This document shows positions 62,158 to 64,000 of a stretch of DNA of 64,000 nt, piece after piece (positions within the stretch are counted from its first letter, which is position 1; every line of letters starts with the position of its first letter). The notes under the pieces are model-generated. The model worked only from the letters and a program-made list of their open reading frames with translations, was not told where the DNA came from and made no database searches. Where the stretch lies: the NCBI RefSeq assembly GCF_022163125.1, contig NZ_CP091881.1, positions 8,450,501 through 8,514,500 of the forward strand. Direction: 5' to 3'. Origin of the DNA: Paenibacillus sp. HWE-109. Its GTDB lineage: Bacteria > Bacillota > Bacilli > Paenibacillales > NBRC-103111. The translations under genes and the position numbers were made by a program.

Positions 62158-62263
62158 TAGTATAATAAACATTCATTATTCTTGTATATAAAGGTTTAGT
62201 ATACTAGGGTAACAACGGAACTGGAAATCATTACAGCTAAGATAAGAAGCAGGAGGATCAGAA

Positions 62264-63148
62264 GTGAAACGTCAAAAAGCAGAGTGGTTGATGATCGCAG
62301 TGACCTTATGTTGGGGATCTTCGTACCTCTTCATGCAGTATGGATTGAATGCCATCGATGAGTTTAATTTAATCGCTTTGCGTTTCGGGTTTGCTTTCCT
62401 TGTCACAGCAAGCCTTTTTTTTAAACATATACGGAAAACGAACTTACCCACTATTAAATATGGAGCTTATCTCGGGTTCTTATTGTTTTGTATCTTTACA
62501 TGCATTACCTTTGGCCTGAAAACGACAACGACATCCAATGCCGGCTTTTTGGTTAGCCTCACAGTCATTTTTGTGCCCTTTATTTATGTTCTTGTATTTA
62601 AGAGAAAGCCGCATCCCAGCCTTATCGTTGGTGTCAGCCTCGCCTTCATCGGAATGGGGCTCCTTACGCTTAACAGCCAATTACATATCTATCCAGGTGA
62701 TTTATTATGCATTCTGTCAGCATTATTCTACGCCGTTTATATCATCCTTACTGGAACCGCAGCTAAAAAAGTGGATTCGTTGAATTTGGGTATATGGCAA
62801 TTAGGTTTTGCTGGCGCCTTAGGATTGTTTTTTTCGTTTATTTTTGAAACGCCTTCGCTACCAGCCACGTTAAACGGATGGATCTCCATCCTGGTGCTTA
62901 GCTTCGTATGCAGCGCCTTTGGCTTTGTTGTTCAACCCTTGGCGCAAAAGTATACGACACCTACCCGAACCGGTTTAATCTTCGCGCTTGAACCGGTGTT
63001 TGCCGCACTGTTTGGATTCTTGTTCGCACATGAAATATTGCCACTAAGAGGCTACATTGGTGCGGCGATTGTCCTTATTGGCGTCGTCGTATCTGATTGG
63101 CAAGGGAAAAGAAAGAACCGCGAGCATACGCTTGGCAATCCTTCATAA
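62264..63148 (+). CDS. EamA/DMT-family transporter
   Basis: A 294-residue membrane protein with ten predicted helices and two EamA repeats (WGSSYLFMQYGLNAIDEFN near the start and ALEPVFAALFGFLFAHEILPLRGYIGAAIVL near the end). It starts at GTG 62264 behind GGAGG. Proteins of this family export amino acids or other metabolites. It is regulated by the divergent LysR gene (inference from position). No terminator was recognised after it. Confidence 0.9.
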   Translation: MKRQKAEWLMIAVTLCWGSSYLFMQYGLNAIDEFNLIALRFGFAFLVTASLFFKHIRKTNLPTIKYGAYLGFLLFCIFTCITFGLKTTTTSNAGFLVSLTVIFVPFIYVLVFKRKPHPSLIVGVSLAFIGMGLLTLNSQLHIYPGDLLCILSALFYAVYIILTGTAAKKVDSLNLGIWQLGFAGALGLFFSFIFETPSLPATLNGWISILVLSFVCSAFGFVVQPLAQKYTTPTRTGLIFALEPVFAALFGFLFAHEILPLRGYIGAAIVLIGVVVSDWQGKRKNREHTLGNPS

Positions 63149-63219
63149 AGCGGGGAGACCGTTCTCACGCTTACCATTCTCGATGAGCAATGCGGCTCTA
63201 TGTGGAATGGGTTTGGTTT

Positions 63220-63250
63220 TGAATAATTTACCAAAGGTTTAGTTATATTA
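63220..63250 (+). promoter_or_regulatory. Candidate sigma-G promoter for the gerA-type gene
   Basis: TGAATA and TATATTA are separated by 18 bases, about 50 bases before the germination gene start. Both boxes resemble the forespore sigma-G pattern that drives gerA operons in Bacillus (GHATR and CATNNTA), with the -10 first base changed. Confidence 0.35.
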
Positions 63251-63298
63251 TGAATGCAAACATTTATTAGATGATGGGGAAGAGTGGAGGGAGATCAC

Positions 63299-64000
63299 GT
63301 GAGTCCTGTTCACTTGGGGATCGATATTCATAAGAAGGAGCAAGAGTTAAAAGAAATTTTCACGAATTGTTCAGATGTCACATTCCGTCATGTTCAAATA
63401 GATGGTGAGTCCGTCATTACGATGGTTTACATTGACGGGCTTGTAAATATCGACATCCTAAATAGCGCTTTGCTAAAACTCAGTTTTGAAGGCGTTCCAG
63501 AGGGTTTGGGCGATGTTGGAACTAGCGGTGAAGCACTTATGCAGCAGATTGTGGCTATTGCTGAGACGAAGGTTGCAACCAGTTTGCAAGCCGTTGTTGA
63601 TGGGGTTTTGAATGGGAACGTCGCCATTCTGATCCTTGGCGAGTCGGACGCTCTTCTTGCTAAGTTACAGGGTTTCGATACACGGGCAATTCAAGAACCG
63701 AATATCGAGTATTCGATTCGCGGACCTAAAGAAAGCTTTACGGAATCCTTGAAGACCAATACAAGCTTTTTGCGGAGAAAAATCCGGAGCTCAAAGCTTA
63801 AATTACAATCGCTTACGGTGGGAGAGCTTACAAGAACAGACGTATTAATTGCCTATATCGAAGGGATTGCCCAAGATTCAATTGTGGGCGAAGTTATCAA
63901 TCGGCTTGAAGGGATTTGTACAGATGCCATATTGGACACGAGCTACATAGAAGAATTTATTGAGGATTCACCATTTTCTCCGTTTCCGCTCATCCAGAAT
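63299..64000 (+). CDS. GerA-family spore germination protein, 3' end cut by window edge
   Basis: An open frame runs from GTG 63299 (GGAGGGAG upstream) to the last base, giving 234 residues of an incomplete protein. It has the GerA-subunit pattern: VTMVYIDGL-like (VITMVYIDGLVNIDIL), VLNGNVAILILGESDALL, the motif IEYSIRGPKESFTESLKTNT and LIAYIEGIAQDSIV. In complete members the membrane part follows. It would be the A subunit of a germinant receptor in the spore inner membrane. It identifies the host as an endospore former. Confidence 0.88.
   Translation, partial: MSPVHLGIDIHKKEQELKEIFTNCSDVTFRHVQIDGESVITMVYIDGLVNIDILNSALLKLSFEGVPEGLGDVGTSGEALMQQIVAIAETKVATSLQAVVDGVLNGNVAILILGESDALLAKLQGFDTRAIQEPNIEYSIRGPKESFTESLKTNTSFLRRKIRSSKLKLQSLTVGELTRTDVLIAYIEGIAQDSIVGEVINRLEGICTDAILDTSYIEEFIEDSPFSPFPLIQN

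Overview
The window looks like a Paenibacillaceae chromosome (Paenibacillus or a close relative). The reasons are a truncated GerA-type spore-germination gene at the right edge, several YesM/YesN-type sensor kinase/AraC-type response regulator pairs beside LplA/B/C-like sugar ABC transporters, many intracellular-looking glycosidases, strong Gram-positive ribosome binding sites and frequent GTG/TTG starts. No rRNA, tRNA, CRISPR array, insertion sequence or phage gene was seen. This is metabolic, largely carbohydrate-scavenging DNA with small regulatory islands, decayed gene remnants and a dispersed structured repeat.

Layout. 1-2.9 kb: a truncated GH63-like glycosidase (minus strand) divergent from an AraC regulator. 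3.1-8.6 kb: a phosphonate operon (phosphonoacetaldehyde hydrolase, iron-type alcohol dehydrogenase, PhnD, PhnC, two PhnE) without a PhnW transaminase, followed by a Gfo/Idh/MocA remnant. 9.1-14.3 kb: a FadR/GntR regulator, a sugar ABC importer and a mannonate-dehydratase-like enolase-superfamily enzyme, with palindromic operators before both the regulator and the importer. 14.7-20.5 kb: two export/resistance-type units (PadR, HAAS-like/pentapeptide protein and DrrAB-like ABC; TetR with a YhgE/Pip-like permease), plus an HxlR regulator divergent from a broken F420-reductase-like gene. 20.9-27.7 kb: a chemoreceptor, then a Btr-like AraC/siderophore-sensor fusion with a Fur-box-preceded siderophore importer that lacks its own ATPase.

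28-49.5 kb holds two glycan-utilisation systems. The first has a sensor kinase and response regulator, then two permeases, a binding protein and a GH65-like six-hairpin enzyme. The second has a secreted GH26 mannanase divergent from a run of two permeases, binding protein, kinase, regulator and GH78-like rhamnosidase. Each has a conserved direct-repeat motif placed where its AraC-type response regulator would bind, and possible CcpA cre sites. 49.7-58.6 kb is a maltodextrin locus (MalE/F/G, neopullulanase, LacI regulator, two tandem esterase-like proteins) framed by two identical 16-bp LacI-type operators. 58.7-64 kb holds a hydrolase, a lipoprotein, a DUF1349 protein, a tandem repeat, a divergent LysR/EamA pair and the start of a gerA-type gene.

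The most unusual signal is a 178-182-bp intergenic element present four times in the same orientation. Each copy contains two boxes that can fold back on two complementary boxes as nested stems, and one copy has a compensatory base-pair change. The phosphonate operon is also notable: its gene content fits uptake and breakdown of 2-hydroxyethylphosphonate rather than 2-aminoethylphosphonate.
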